40,276 nt of DNA from assembly GCA_022826245.1 (NCBI GenBank), contig JAJDVG010000049.1, positions 1 through 40,276 on the forward strand, written 5' to 3'. Each line of letters opens with the position of its first letter. The stretch's first letter is position 1. The DNA is from Gammaproteobacteria bacterium (GTDB lineage Bacteria; Pseudomonadota; Gammaproteobacteria; Steroidobacterales; Rariloculaceae). Below the pieces are notes generated by a model, which made no database searches, had not been told where the DNA came from, and was given only the letters and a program-made list of their open reading frames with translations. This document shows, piece by piece, positions 1 to 7,673 of this stretch. The position numbers and the translations under genes were made by a program.

Positions 1-128
1 CACCGGATCGGAACATCGAAGACGAACGGAACGAAGAAAACGAAGAAGCGTTTAAAGGAAGGTTTTCGAAGAAGACGCCGTTGAAGAAAACGACAATTTC
101 AGACTGATGGAATTAGTGCACCTTCAGA
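1..128 (+). other. purine-rich stretch upstream of the Fic gene; possible C-terminal tail of an upstream gene
   Basis: This stretch is dominated by repeated cgaagaa/gaagaaaacg words and is visibly richer in A and G than the rest of the window. Frame 1 is open from base 1 to a TGA at 82-84 and would encode a very basic tail rich in Lys and Arg, ending in five arginines. That could be the last 27 residues of a gene starting outside the window, or chance in a purine-rich leader. Frame 2 is also open to base 54 and looks no better. The Fic frame has an in-frame TAG at 114-116, so nothing upstream belongs to that gene. Confidence 0.25.
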
Positions 129-1274
129 TTGTCGGTGACAGAAGCGCTGCCGCCACTGTCGACCGCCGGAACTCAGATTCGCGACTATGTCCGCCAACCG
201 CGACAGGCCCGTCAACCCGTGGGTTACGACAGAAATTTTCCCGATGCCTACCGCCCCAACGAAACCTTCTATCTATCAACGGAAGAACGTGCAGAGCTTC
301 GCGAGATCGGCAAACCCGAGACCGCAGACCAACCGGCCGGCACCTATGCAAAAAAACTACTGAACCGACTGTTGATCCCACTGGCATGGAACTCGAGCCG
401 CCTCGAGGGCAACACCTACTCGCTGCTCGAGACGCATCGCCTCATCGAATCCAGTGAAGAGGCCGAGGGGAAGGATCGCCTGGAAACCCAAATGATCCTC
501 AACCACAAGGAAGCGATCGAACTTCTTGTGGATTCCGCTGAGGACATCGGCTTCGGTCGCCACACCATTCTCAATCTTCATGCGGTGCTTGCGGACGGCC
601 TGCTTCCGGATCCCGCGGCAGCCGGACGTCTCAGGCACATGGGCATCGGCATCGGCGGTTCGGTCTATCACCCGCTGGAAGTGCCGCAGCTCATCGAGGA
701 GCGGTTCGACCGGCTTCTCGCGTCAGCGACCGCCATCGACGACCCGTTTGAGCAGGCATTGTTCGCGATGGCGCAGCTCCCCTATCTGCAGCCTTTCGAC
801 GACGTCAACAAGCGCGTGTCCAGGCTCGCGGCGAACATCCCACTGATCAAGGCAAACCTGGTACCGCTGTCGTTCGACGATGTGGCGCCCGACATCTACA
901 TCGAGGCCGTACTCGGAGTCTACGAACTCAATCGTATCGAACTGCTCCGCGATGTTTTCCTCTGGGCGTATCGCCGCTCGGCCGCGCGCTACGGCGCAGT
1001 ACGCCAGTCGCTCGGCGAACCCGACCCATTCCGGATGCAGCACCGCGCGGCGCTACGCGATCTGGTCGGACGCGTCATTCGCGGACACATGGACAAGCGG
1101 CAAGCGAGCATCCATGTGCGCGACTGGGCCGTTGGGCACGTCAGCGAAGCGGACCGCGGGCGGTTTCAGCGTCTGGCCGAAGAGGAGCTGCTGAGTCTGC
1201 ACGAAGGCAACTTCGCCCGTTACAGGGTTACACCCGCGGAATTCAGCGCTTGGCGGCAGGCGTGGCGAAACTGA
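129..1274 (+). CDS. Fic family protein with non-canonical active-site motif
   Basis: Fic proteins usually transfer AMP or another phosphate-containing group to target proteins. The Fic core spans about residues 80-270, followed by a C-terminal winged-helix-like segment (about 300-381). The inhibitory-helix motif [ST]xxxE[GN] is present as S89-S-R-L-E93-G94-N95. The catalytic loop, normally HPFxxGNGRxxR, reads Q221-P-F-D-D-V-N227-K-R229-V-S-R232: the general-base His is Gln and the first Gly is Val, while Phe, Asn and both Arg remain. As I recall, many relatives carry this QPF..VNKR loop, so it is probably a subfamily trait and not decay. The frame opens after a TAG at 114, so translation starts at TTG 129 or GTG 135; no clear ribosome-binding site separates them. 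There is no toxin or antitoxin partner next to it. Canonical AMPylation activity is doubtful. Confidence 0.85.
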   Translation: MSVTEALPPLSTAGTQIRDYVRQPRQARQPVGYDRNFPDAYRPNETFYLSTEERAELREIGKPETADQPAGTYAKKLLNRLLIPLAWNSSRLEGNTYSLLETHRLIESSEEAEGKDRLETQMILNHKEAIELLVDSAEDIGFGRHTILNLHAVLADGLLPDPAAAGRLRHMGIGIGGSVYHPLEVPQLIEERFDRLLASATAIDDPFEQALFAMAQLPYLQPFDDVNKRVSRLAANIPLIKANLVPLSFDDVAPDIYIEAVLGVYELNRIELLRDVFLWAYRRSAARYGAVRQSLGEPDPFRMQHRAALRDLVGRVIRGHMDKRQASIHVRDWAVGHVSEADRGRFQRLAEEELLSLHEGNFARYRVTPAEFSAWRQAWRN

Positions 1275-1397
1275 CTGCCGGTCAGGTTCATCTGCGTTCG
1301 CTGATCGCTGCCTGCGTGCGTGGCGCCACCGATAAGCCGCCCGTAAAATGCCGGGCGTTCGCGGTCTCGCGTAAGCAACCTGGGGAAATTTGACGAT

Positions 1398-2255
1398 ATG
1401 CGCCTGATCAGCTTCATTCGCAACGGAGAAGCGAGCTACGGCATCGCCGTTGACGGCGGCGTCATCGATGCGGGGGCGGAACTCCGGAACGTATATTCGG
1501 GCCTTCGCGACGTGTTGCTCGCCGGCGCCATCGACCGCTTGAGGGCGCTCGAGGGCCGGTCAGCCGATTGCTCGCTTGACGACATCGAATTCCTCCCACC
1601 GATCCCGGACCCCGCCGCCAAGCTCATCTGCGTCGGCATCAACTACATGCCGCACATCCGCGAGATGGGCCGCGAACGCCCCGACTACCCCGTACTGTTC
1701 GTGCGCTTCGCCGACAGCATCGTCGGCCACGGTCAGCCGATGATTCGACCAAGCGCATCCGAGCGTTTCGATTTCGAGGGGGAACTTGCCGTGATCATCG
1801 GCAGGCGCGCGCGTCACGTTACCCGCGACTCGGCGCTCGAGTACGTGGCGGGCTATAGCTGCTTCAACGACGGCAGCATCCGGGACTACCAGCGGCACGG
1901 CCCGCAGTGGACTGCGGGCAAGAACTTCCATCACAGTGGCGCGTTCGGCCCCTGGATCGTCACGGCCGACGAGTGCCCGGATCCGACGGCATTGCAACTG
2001 CGCACCGTGCTGAACGGAACCGTCGTCCAGGACGAGAGCGTCGGCGAACTCTGTTTCGATATCCCCGACCTGATCGCCTACTGCACCACCTGGGCGCAGC
2101 TCGAGCCCGGCGACGTGATCGTCAGCGGAACGCCGGGCGGCGTCGGCGCGGGACGCAAACCGCCGCTCTGGATGCAGGCCGGCGATGTCGTGGAAGTCGA
2201 TATCAGCGGCGTCGGCACGCTCGGCAATCCGATCGTCGACGAGGCTACGAATTAG
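1398..2255 (+). CDS. fumarylacetoacetate hydrolase (FAH) family protein
   Basis: This is a 285-residue FAH-fold enzyme of the type that hydrolyses C-C bonds or decarboxylates and isomerises 2-oxo acids in aromatic and sugar-acid breakdown. The C-terminal catalytic domain (about residues 75-280) holds the divalent-metal ligands E127-G-E129 and D158. The catalytic Lys lies in the W-T-A-G-K175-N-F segment, followed by GAFGPW. The N-terminal domain (1-65) is the small domain typical of prokaryotic members. ATG 1398 follows GGGGAAA at good distance. The stop codon overlaps that of the convergent arsenate reductase gene. The exact substrate cannot be told from sequence; the length and NYMPH segment suit the acylpyruvase/2-hydroxyhepta-diene-dioate isomerase-like branch. 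Confidence 0.9.
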   Translation: MRLISFIRNGEASYGIAVDGGVIDAGAELRNVYSGLRDVLLAGAIDRLRALEGRSADCSLDDIEFLPPIPDPAAKLICVGINYMPHIREMGRERPDYPVLFVRFADSIVGHGQPMIRPSASERFDFEGELAVIIGRRARHVTRDSALEYVAGYSCFNDGSIRDYQRHGPQWTAGKNFHHSGAFGPWIVTADECPDPTALQLRTVLNGTVVQDESVGELCFDIPDLIAYCTTWAQLEPGDVIVSGTPGGVGAGRKPPLWMQAGDVVEVDISGVGTLGNPIVDEATN

Positions 2256-2725
2256 CGCCGCTTTTCGGCCAACTGTTCCTCTTCGACCGCCTGCGAACGG
2301 ACGAAGTCGGCGACGCGACCGTGCAGCGTTTCCAGAGCCCTGGCAAACGCGTCCCGGCGTTCGGCTTCGCTGCCCGTGACCGCTGCCGGATCCGGTTGCG
2401 CCCAATGCGCCGATACGGGCCGTCCGGGCCAGACGGGGCAGGCTTCGTTGGCCGCGTTGTCGCAGACCGTGAAAATGAAGTCGAGCTGCGGCGCGCCGGG
2501 CGCCGCGAACTCGTCCCAGCTCTTCGATCGCAGGCCTTCGGTCGGATAGTTTTCGCTGCGCAGCAACTCGAGCGCGAGCGGGTGGACCTCGCCCTTGGGA
2601 TCGCTACCCGCGCTGAAGGCGTGGAACCGAGGGTGTCCAATCCAGTTCAGAACGGCTTCGGCGAGAATGCTGCGGGCCGAGTTGCCCGTGCAGAGGAACA
2701 GTACATTGCGGGTCTTGTCGGTCAT
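2252..2725 (-). CDS. arsC: arsenate reductase, low-molecular-weight phosphatase type (ArsC)
   Basis: Cytosolic enzyme reducing arsenate to arsenite, with a protein-tyrosine-phosphatase fold. The P-loop CX5R motif is C12-T-G-N-S-A-R18-S. Two further cysteines, C88 in FTVCDNAA and C96 before PVWPG, fit the thioredoxin-linked cysteine relay of the S. aureus-type family, and the general-acid Asp is in HWAQPD112P. The 157-residue length is normal. It lies 53 bp downstream of the Lrp-type regulator on the same strand, and no ArsR, arsB or acr3 gene is nearby, so this is a solitary copy. A plain low-molecular-weight tyrosine phosphatase is the alternative, but the three-cysteine pattern favours arsenate reductase. 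Confidence 0.9.
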   Translation of the reverse strand: MTDKTRNVLFLCTGNSARSILAEAVLNWIGHPRFHAFSAGSDPKGEVHPLALELLRSENYPTEGLRSKSWDEFAAPGAPQLDFIFTVCDNAANEACPVWPGRPVSAHWAQPDPAAVTGSEAERRDAFARALETLHGRVADFVRSQAVEEEQLAEKRR

Positions 2726-2778
2726 GGTCCGCCTTTCGCCCGGGTCAGGTATCGGCCGTTCAAGCGTTTCGCCGAAAC

Positions 2779-3273
2779 TTACGCCAGCCGTGCAAGCTGA
2801 TCCAGCGGCAACTCCGTACGGCCAAGGATCTGCTCGAGGCCGAATCCGGTCTGTACCTGACTCACCGACGGCAGGCTCAGCAGCTTGTCGCGCATGAACC
2901 GGTTATAGGCCTGCAGGTCCGCGGTGACGACGCGCAGCAGGTAGTCGTAACCGCCCGACATGGCCCAGCATGCCATGACCTCCGGGTACGCACGCACGCT
3001 GGACTCGAACGCCTCGACCTCCTTCTGCCGCTCGCGGAGCAATCGTACTTCGACAAACGCGTTGACGGGCAAACCGATGGCCCGCTGATCCAGCACCGTG
3101 ACGTAGCCGCGGATGTAACCGGCCTGCTCGAGCAGACGGACGCGCCGGGCGCACGGTGTCGCGGTCAGCGCGACGCGGTTCGCGAGCTCCGCGATGCTGA
3201 GCCGGGCATTACCTTGCAGTTCGGCAAGAATCCGGATGTCGATGGCATCGAGCGCGTACTTTGGGCGATCCAT
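2779..3273 (-). CDS. Lrp/AsnC family transcriptional regulator
   Basis: A 164-residue leucine-responsive-type regulator. The N-terminal winged helix-turn-helix (about residues 8-60) begins LDAIDIRILAEL and continues through ARLSIAELANRVALTATPC into ARRVRLLEQAGYI. The C-terminal RAM ligand-binding domain (about 70-150) has the conserved segment GGYDYLLRV. Such proteins form octamers and sense amino acids or small ligands. It is divergent from the diiron-oxidase gene across an AT-rich 127-bp gap, the classic arrangement of a local regulator with its target, so it probably controls that enzyme and itself. arsC lies 53 bp downstream and may be co-transcribed. Confidence 0.93.
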   Translation of the reverse strand: MDRPKYALDAIDIRILAELQGNARLSIAELANRVALTATPCARRVRLLEQAGYIRGYVTVLDQRAIGLPVNAFVEVRLLRERQKEVEAFESSVRAYPEVMACWAMSGGYDYLLRVVTADLQAYNRFMRDKLLSLPSVSQVQTGFGLEQILGRTELPLDQLARLA

Positions 3274-3400
3274 TCACACAATCCAGAATTATTAAAGAGA
3301 TACTCCAATTATCGCTTACTTTATATTACCTATTGAACAAAAACACTACGAATATTGGACTAATATGGTAGTCAGAGTCGAATTCGAAGGAGAAACATCC
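3274..3400. promoter_or_regulatory. AT-rich divergent promoter/operator region between lrp-like gene and diiron oxidase gene
   Basis: This gap is strikingly AT-rich compared with its neighbours, containing runs such as attattaaag, ttatatta and aatattgg. AT-rich sites of this kind are what Lrp-family proteins bind. On the plus strand TTGAAC (3333-3338) is a possible -35 element but has no well-spaced -10. On the minus strand GATAAT within ccaattatcgc is a possible -10 for the regulator gene. A good ribosome-binding site (AAGGAGA, 3387-3393) sits 7 bases before ATG 3401. Exact operator positions cannot be fixed by eye. Confidence 0.5.
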
Positions 3401-4216
3401 ATGGACAGGTCATCGTTTAGCCGATTCAAGCGGCGATTGCGGCGCGAGGTTCTGAACCATCCCGTCATCACCGCCAACCCTTACACACAATGGTTCCGCA
3501 AGGGGAACGTTTCCCGCGAGCAGGCGCGGGCGTTCCTGGTGCAGTTCTCGGTCTTTTCCAACGAGTTCCTGTTCGCCCAGCTACACAAGATGGTCAATGC
3601 CGACACCATCGAGGAAATGCGCGCTTCCAAGGAGATCCTCGCCAACGAGATCGGAGTGGGATACCGCGGCCGCACCCGGGACGATTCCGAACTCGGCAGC
3701 CTGGTGGGCACGATCGAGGGCGGCACATTTCACTTCCGCGCCGCTCACTTCGAGCTTCTGCTGCGCATGGCCAAACCGTTGAATCTGACCCTGCCGGAAC
3801 TCGGCAAGCGCCGTTTCGGAACACCCGCGACCCTGCATTTCTGCGACGAACTCGTGCGCCTTTACGGCAGCGCTGACTACGCCGTCGCCGAAGCGGCATC
3901 CTGGGCCGTGGAAAACTGGGCTGCGGCCGGATTCTGGGACGAACTCGTGCAAGGCTGGCAGATGTTCAAGGTGCGGGAGAATCTGCCCGGCCTGAACCTG
4001 GCCTTTTTCAGTTGGCACGCCCGGCTCGAGCAGACCCACGCCCAACATACCTGGGACGAGTTGGCATCGTTCTGCCGTGAGCGTGATGTCGACGAGGATG
4101 CGTTCGTGCGCGACGCCAACGAGATGCTCGACGGAGTGCTCGTATTCTGGACGGGCCTTGACGAACAGCGTCGGCGACTCGAGGAATCGCCGCCGGAACT
4201 GTCCATCGCGTCGTAG
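3401..4216 (+). CDS. heme-oxygenase-like diiron oxidase (HDO) family protein, PqqC/TENA/CADD-like
   Basis: A 271-residue all-helical protein of the iron-containing redox enzyme family. All six ligands expected for an HDO diiron site can be read: E55-x6-H62 (NEFLFAQLHKM), E171 (AVENW), and H206-x3-E210-x2-H213 (SWHARLEQTH), the same pattern as in CADD and UndA. Known members oxidise amino-acid or fatty-acid-like substrates using dioxygen (N-oxygenation, oxidative C-C cleavage, alkene formation). I chose ATG 3401 over ATG 3365 because AAGGAGA lies 7 bases before it and the N-terminus then matches the fold. The only context is a divergent Lrp-type regulator, which hints at an amino-acid-related substrate or ligand. 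Substrate unknown. Confidence 0.85.
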   Translation: MDRSSFSRFKRRLRREVLNHPVITANPYTQWFRKGNVSREQARAFLVQFSVFSNEFLFAQLHKMVNADTIEEMRASKEILANEIGVGYRGRTRDDSELGSLVGTIEGGTFHFRAAHFELLLRMAKPLNLTLPELGKRRFGTPATLHFCDELVRLYGSADYAVAEAASWAVENWAAAGFWDELVQGWQMFKVRENLPGLNLAFFSWHARLEQTHAQHTWDELASFCRERDVDEDAFVRDANEMLDGVLVFWTGLDEQRRRLEESPPELSIAS

Positions 4217-4227
4217 TCACGGGCGCG

Positions 4228-6288
4228 CTAGACAGAGACTTCGCGCGCGACATCGCAGAACGCCTCATTGCAGCATGCGCCGTCCTCGATATCGGTCCGA
4301 ATGTCGGCGTTCAGCAAAGCGTTGACGGTCTGACCGGTCGCACTTGCCGAGAGCCAGACGCCCTTCGGCGTATAGAGGACCCCCGGCAAGACCGCGTCGC
4401 TGATCCTCGCCACGAGGGAAGTTTCTCCGCGATCGTTGAAAACCCTGAGCGTGTCGCCGTCCGAAATGCCGCGCGGCTCTGCGTCATCGGGATTGATCTC
4501 GACCTCTTCCGGGCCGCTCGACAGCACGCAGTTACCGAAAGTCGCGTTGGTCCGCTTCGGGGACGACGGCGAAATGATGGTCAGCGGCCAGTCGCGCTCG
4601 ACCGGTTCGTAGCGCGGCAGGCCGTAGCCGAACCGAGCCTCGAGATCGCGGCTGAAGAGCTCGATTCGACCGGACTCGGTCGCGGGCCGCACGGTGGCGC
4701 ACATGATCGGCTCAGCGCCGTCTGCCGTGGTCATGGCCAGCGCGCGGTCCGCCGGCAAGCGGCTCGGTGGGCAGCCTCCCAGCCGGGAGTCGCCGTCCAG
4801 GAATGCCGCGTTCATCAACTCCTCGTCAGTCTCGCGAAAGATCGGTTCGTCGAAGCCGAAGCGGGCCGCAAGGCGCCGGAAGATCTCGGTGTTCGGCAGC
4901 GACTCGCCAACCGGAGGGATCACCGCCTCCGCTCTCTGCAGATGACGATGCCCGTAGGCGCCGTAGATGTCCGCGAATTCGAAGTGGCTCGAAGCCGGCA
5001 GCACGACATCGCAGTATCGCATCGAGTCCGTCATCACCACGTCGGCGCCGGCCACGAACACCTCATCCCGGGCGAGCGCCCTGCGCATGCGGTTCTGGTC
5101 GGGATGCGTCGCGACCGGATTGTGGTTGTAGATGAACACAGCCCTGATCGGCGGGTCCAGCTTGTCTTCGAGCAGCAGGCGCGAGACATCGACTATGTTG
5201 ATGGTCCGCGTACCCTCGGGCGTCAGGTCGGGGCGCTGCAAGCGGTTCGTGTCCCGAGGAAAGGCATGCCCGGGCTTGGCGAATACTCCCGCGCCGAGCC
5301 GCCCGTGATTGCCGGTGAGCGCCTGCAGCGCCATGGCGGCACGCAGGCCGGAGCCGCCGCTGCGACTGCGCTCGACTCCGTTGCCGACAGAGACCCCGAC
5401 TGTCGTCGCTTTGGCGTACCACTCCGCGAAAGTGTCGAACGCGGCGCGGGCGACGCCGCATACTTCGGTCACCGTCTCCGGCGTATGGGTCCGGGCATGC
5501 TCCATGTAGCTGTCGCAGCCATCGACCCATCGATCGATGAATGCCTGGTCGTGGGCGCCGCGCCGCTCCAGCTCGGCCGCCAGCGCGAGGGCCAGCACAA
5601 CATCGGTACCGGGGCGGACCTGGATGAACAGGTCGGCCTGCTCGGCGATGCGCGTGCGCTTCGGGTCGACGACGATGAGGCGCGCGCCCCTTCCCTTCCG
5701 GGCTGCCTGAATCTCCCGCGCGAGATGCAGATTGGATACCGTGACGTTGTTGCCCCAGACCACGACGAGGTCGCAGTGGCGTATCTGCTCGGGCGGCATC
5801 CCCGGCGCGACGCCGTAGAGGCTCGCGTAGGCGGAACCGCGCACGAGTCCGCAGAGGTGGCCACGCGACAGCACCGACGCTCCCAGCCTGTGGAAGAACC
5901 GGCGGTCCATCGAGCCTCCGGCAAGCTCGCCGTGCGGGCCGGCATAGTTGAGCGGCAGCACCGACTCCGGACCGTGCCGCGCGATGGCGCTGGAAATGCC
6001 CGCATGGATCAGGTCCAGTGCCTCGGCCCACGAAATCGGCTCGAAGCCGTCCACACCGCGAGGACCCTCGCGCTTCAATGGGTGGGTGAGCCGCGCGGAG
6101 CCGTGCACGAACTCCGGATAGGACCGCGCGACCTTGTTGCAGATCGCCCCGTCCGTGTATGGATTGGCCCGCGAGCCGCGTACGCCGAGGACACGCAGCC
6201 CGTCGGTCCGAACCGAAAGGCTGCACGTGTCCGGACAATCCAGCGGGCAAACGCTGGGGCGCGTCTGGACGGAACCTGGCGTGTTCAA
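4228..6288 (-). CDS. molybdopterin-dependent oxidoreductase (formate-dehydrogenase/DMSO-reductase family)
   Basis: A 686-residue bis-MGD enzyme. The N-terminal 4Fe-4S motif is C14-x3-C18-x3-C22-x27-C50, in PSVCPLDCPDTC and GAIC. The molybdopterin-binding core follows (about 55-500), with VVWGNNVTVSN, IVVDPKRTRIAEQADLFIQVRPGTD-type segments and NHNPVATHPDQN. The C-terminal molydopterin dinucleotide-binding domain is about 560-680. C146 in GHLCGL sits about where the family's Mo ligand lies, but I cannot prove it is one. There is no twin-arginine signal, so the protein is probably cytoplasmic. The start is TTG 6288. It is the last gene of a likely operon, 24 bp after ttcA. No small electron-transfer subunit is adjacent. 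The substrate cannot be predicted. Confidence 0.88.
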   Translation of the reverse strand: MNTPGSVQTRPSVCPLDCPDTCSLSVRTDGLRVLGVRGSRANPYTDGAICNKVARSYPEFVHGSARLTHPLKREGPRGVDGFEPISWAEALDLIHAGISSAIARHGPESVLPLNYAGPHGELAGGSMDRRFFHRLGASVLSRGHLCGLVRGSAYASLYGVAPGMPPEQIRHCDLVVVWGNNVTVSNLHLAREIQAARKGRGARLIVVDPKRTRIAEQADLFIQVRPGTDVVLALALAAELERRGAHDQAFIDRWVDGCDSYMEHARTHTPETVTEVCGVARAAFDTFAEWYAKATTVGVSVGNGVERSRSGGSGLRAAMALQALTGNHGRLGAGVFAKPGHAFPRDTNRLQRPDLTPEGTRTINIVDVSRLLLEDKLDPPIRAVFIYNHNPVATHPDQNRMRRALARDEVFVAGADVVMTDSMRYCDVVLPASSHFEFADIYGAYGHRHLQRAEAVIPPVGESLPNTEIFRRLAARFGFDEPIFRETDEELMNAAFLDGDSRLGGCPPSRLPADRALAMTTADGAEPIMCATVRPATESGRIELFSRDLEARFGYGLPRYEPVERDWPLTIISPSSPKRTNATFGNCVLSSGPEEVEINPDDAEPRGISDGDTLRVFNDRGETSLVARISDAVLPGVLYTPKGVWLSASATGQTVNALLNADIRTDIEDGACCNEAFCDVAREVSV

Positions 6289-6312
6289 GAACGTGACTCT
6301 TGCCGCGGGCCG

Positions 6313-7167
6313 CTACAGGCTCATGAAATCGTGCAGGGCGCCGTCGGCCAGGTGCGACGGGCTCACGTTCTGCAGGCTGCGGAACAGCCGCTCGGTGCGG
6401 CCCGGGTCGCTGCGCTCCCAGGCCGCGAGCATCGCCTTGATCTCGGCGCGCTTGAGGTTCTGCTGCGAGCCGCACAGATCGCAGGGGATGATCGGAAACT
6501 CGCGCAGTTCCGCATAGCGGGCGATATCCGGTTCCGCGCAGCAGGCAAGCGGACGGATGACGACATGCTGCCCGTCGTCGCTCCTGAGCTTCGGCGGCAT
6601 CGCCTTGAGCGACGCACCGTAGAACATGTTGAGAAACAGCGTCTCGACGATGTCGTCGCGATGATGGCCGAGTGCGATCTTGTTCGCGCCGAGCTCGGTG
6701 GCGACCCGGTACAGGATGCCGCGGCGCAGCCTCGAGCACAGGCCGCAGTAGGTTTTGCCGATGTCGATGACGCGCGTGACCACGGAATAGGTATCTTCCT
6801 CGACGATCCTGAACGGCACGCCGAGCGCTTCGAGGTAGTTCGGCAGGGTCCCGGCCGGGAATCCGGGCTGCTTCTGGTCGAGGTTCACGGCGACGAGTTC
6901 GAAACGGATCGGAGCGCGCCGCTTGAGGCCGAGCAGCATGTCGAGCAGCGTGTAGGAGTCCTTGCCGCCGGACAGGCACACCATGACGAGATCGCCGTCG
7001 TCGATCATCCCGTAGTCGGCGACCGCCCGACCGACCTTGCCGCGCAGCTCCGTCTCGAGCGCCCTGCATTCACGCGAAAGCGGCGGCGCGGCAGCAGTCC
7101 GGACGCCGTGTTCCGGGGTCGCGGCTGTAGCGCGCGCCGCGCCGCGTATCTCGGCAGAGCGGTTCAT
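6313..7167 (-). CDS. ttcA: tRNA 2-thiocytidine biosynthesis protein TtcA
   Basis: TtcA thiolates cytidine 32 of certain tRNAs using ATP and a 4Fe-4S cluster. The PP-loop ATP-pyrophosphatase motif is S66-G-G-K-D-S71. The cluster cysteines are C141-G-L-C144 in [13 protein letters not shown] and C229 in [11 protein letters not shown]. The [14 protein letters not shown] segment is also characteristic. At 284 residues the length is standard, with a somewhat longer, Ala/Arg-rich N-terminus (1-30). ATG 7167 overlaps the TGA of the upstream small membrane-protein gene (ATGA), so the two are translationally coupled, and the molybdopterin enzyme follows 24 bp downstream. Confidence 0.95.
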   Translation of the reverse strand: MNRSAEIRGAARATAATPEHGVRTAAAPPLSRECRALETELRGKVGRAVADYGMIDDGDLVMVCLSGGKDSYTLLDMLLGLKRRAPIRFELVAVNLDQKQPGFPAGTLPNYLEALGVPFRIVEEDTYSVVTRVIDIGKTYCGLCSRLRRGILYRVATELGANKIALGHHRDDIVETLFLNMFYGASLKAMPPKLRSDDGQHVVIRPLACCAEPDIARYAELREFPIIPCDLCGSQQNLKRAEIKAMLAAWERSDPGRTERLFRSLQNVSPSHLADGALHDFMSL

Positions 7168-7565
7168 CGCCTGTCTCCGCCTGCGTCGCCGTCTCCGGCC
7201 TCGTGATCGCGCCCCGCCTCGTCGTCGTCCCCGGCCTCGCGACCGCGCCCCGCTTCGTCGTCGTCATGCTCCGCTTCGTCGTCGTGCCCGATCCGCTCCG
7301 CAGCAGCTTCGCCGGCCTCGCCGTCACCCTGTGAACCCTCGGCGAGGATGTTGGTCGCGGTAACGCGGTCGACGCCCGCCCCACTCTCCTGTACAACGGC
7401 CTCGGCGCCGTCGTCCTGCCGTGGCGCGTTCACTAGCAGACCCGTGTAGATCACCGTCGCGATGCTCGCCACGAACGCCGCGATGAAACCGGCCGCGATG
7501 AGGCGCGGCGGCCGTCTGCGCCGCCCGCGAGGCAGCGGATCGTCGCGTTTCGCTTTGCTGGTCAT
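7164..7565 (-). CDS. small single-pass membrane protein with acidic repeat tail
   Basis: I do not recognise this 133-residue protein. A basic N-terminus (GRRRRPPR) is followed by one clear transmembrane helix at about residues 21-45. The C-terminal half is low-complexity and very acidic, built from Asp/Glu/His/Ala/Gly repeats of the HDDEAGR type. The underlying DNA has a 36-bp imperfect repeat, so part of the tail probably arose by repeat expansion. The charge pattern (Arg before the helix) predicts a cytoplasmic N-terminus with the acidic tail in the periplasm; metal binding by His/Asp is conceivable. The ATGA overlap with ttcA supports it being a real gene. Confidence 0.6.
   Translation of the reverse strand: MTSKAKRDDPLPRGRRRRPPRLIAAGFIAAFVASIATVIYTGLLVNAPRQDDGAEAVVQESGAGVDRVTATNILAEGSQGDGEAGEAAAERIGHDDEAEHDDDEAGRGREAGDDDEAGRDHEAGDGDAGGDRR
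7205..7265. repeat. 36-bp-period imperfect tandem repeat inside the acidic-tail gene
   Basis: The word gaycgcgccccgcytcgtcg occurs at 7205 and again at 7241, each followed by tcgtc; the two 25-base copies differ at only two positions. A shorter related word (ccgcttcgtcgtcgt) follows just after 7265. Read on the minus strand this encodes the repeated Asp/Glu/Ala/Gly tail. The 36-base period keeps the reading frame. Confidence 0.75.
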
Positions 7566-7673
7566 CTACGGGTTTTTCGGCTTGCCGCTGTGCATCGCCC
7601 GGCAACTATCCAGTGCGGCGGCGTTGCGCGTATAGTACGCCAACTCGCGCGACACGGCGCCAGCGGCGACCAG

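Noticed and set aside
129..1274. Fic gene as part of a toxin-antitoxin pair
   Set aside because: No small antitoxin gene is adjacent, and the inhibitory motif lies within the protein itself.
2252..2725. Arsenic-resistance operon
   Set aside because: No ArsR, arsenite pump or arsenite methylase gene is near; only the reductase is present.
4942..7206. Very long plus-strand open frame opposite the molybdopterin enzyme and ttcA
   Set aside because: It is an antisense frame kept open by high GC and codon bias; its translation has no family features, while the minus strand has two well-recognised enzymes.
7590..7673. Upstream start of the nucleoside transporter
   Set aside because: The extra 28 residues are basic and precede the first membrane helix without family similarity; ATG 7674 fits better.
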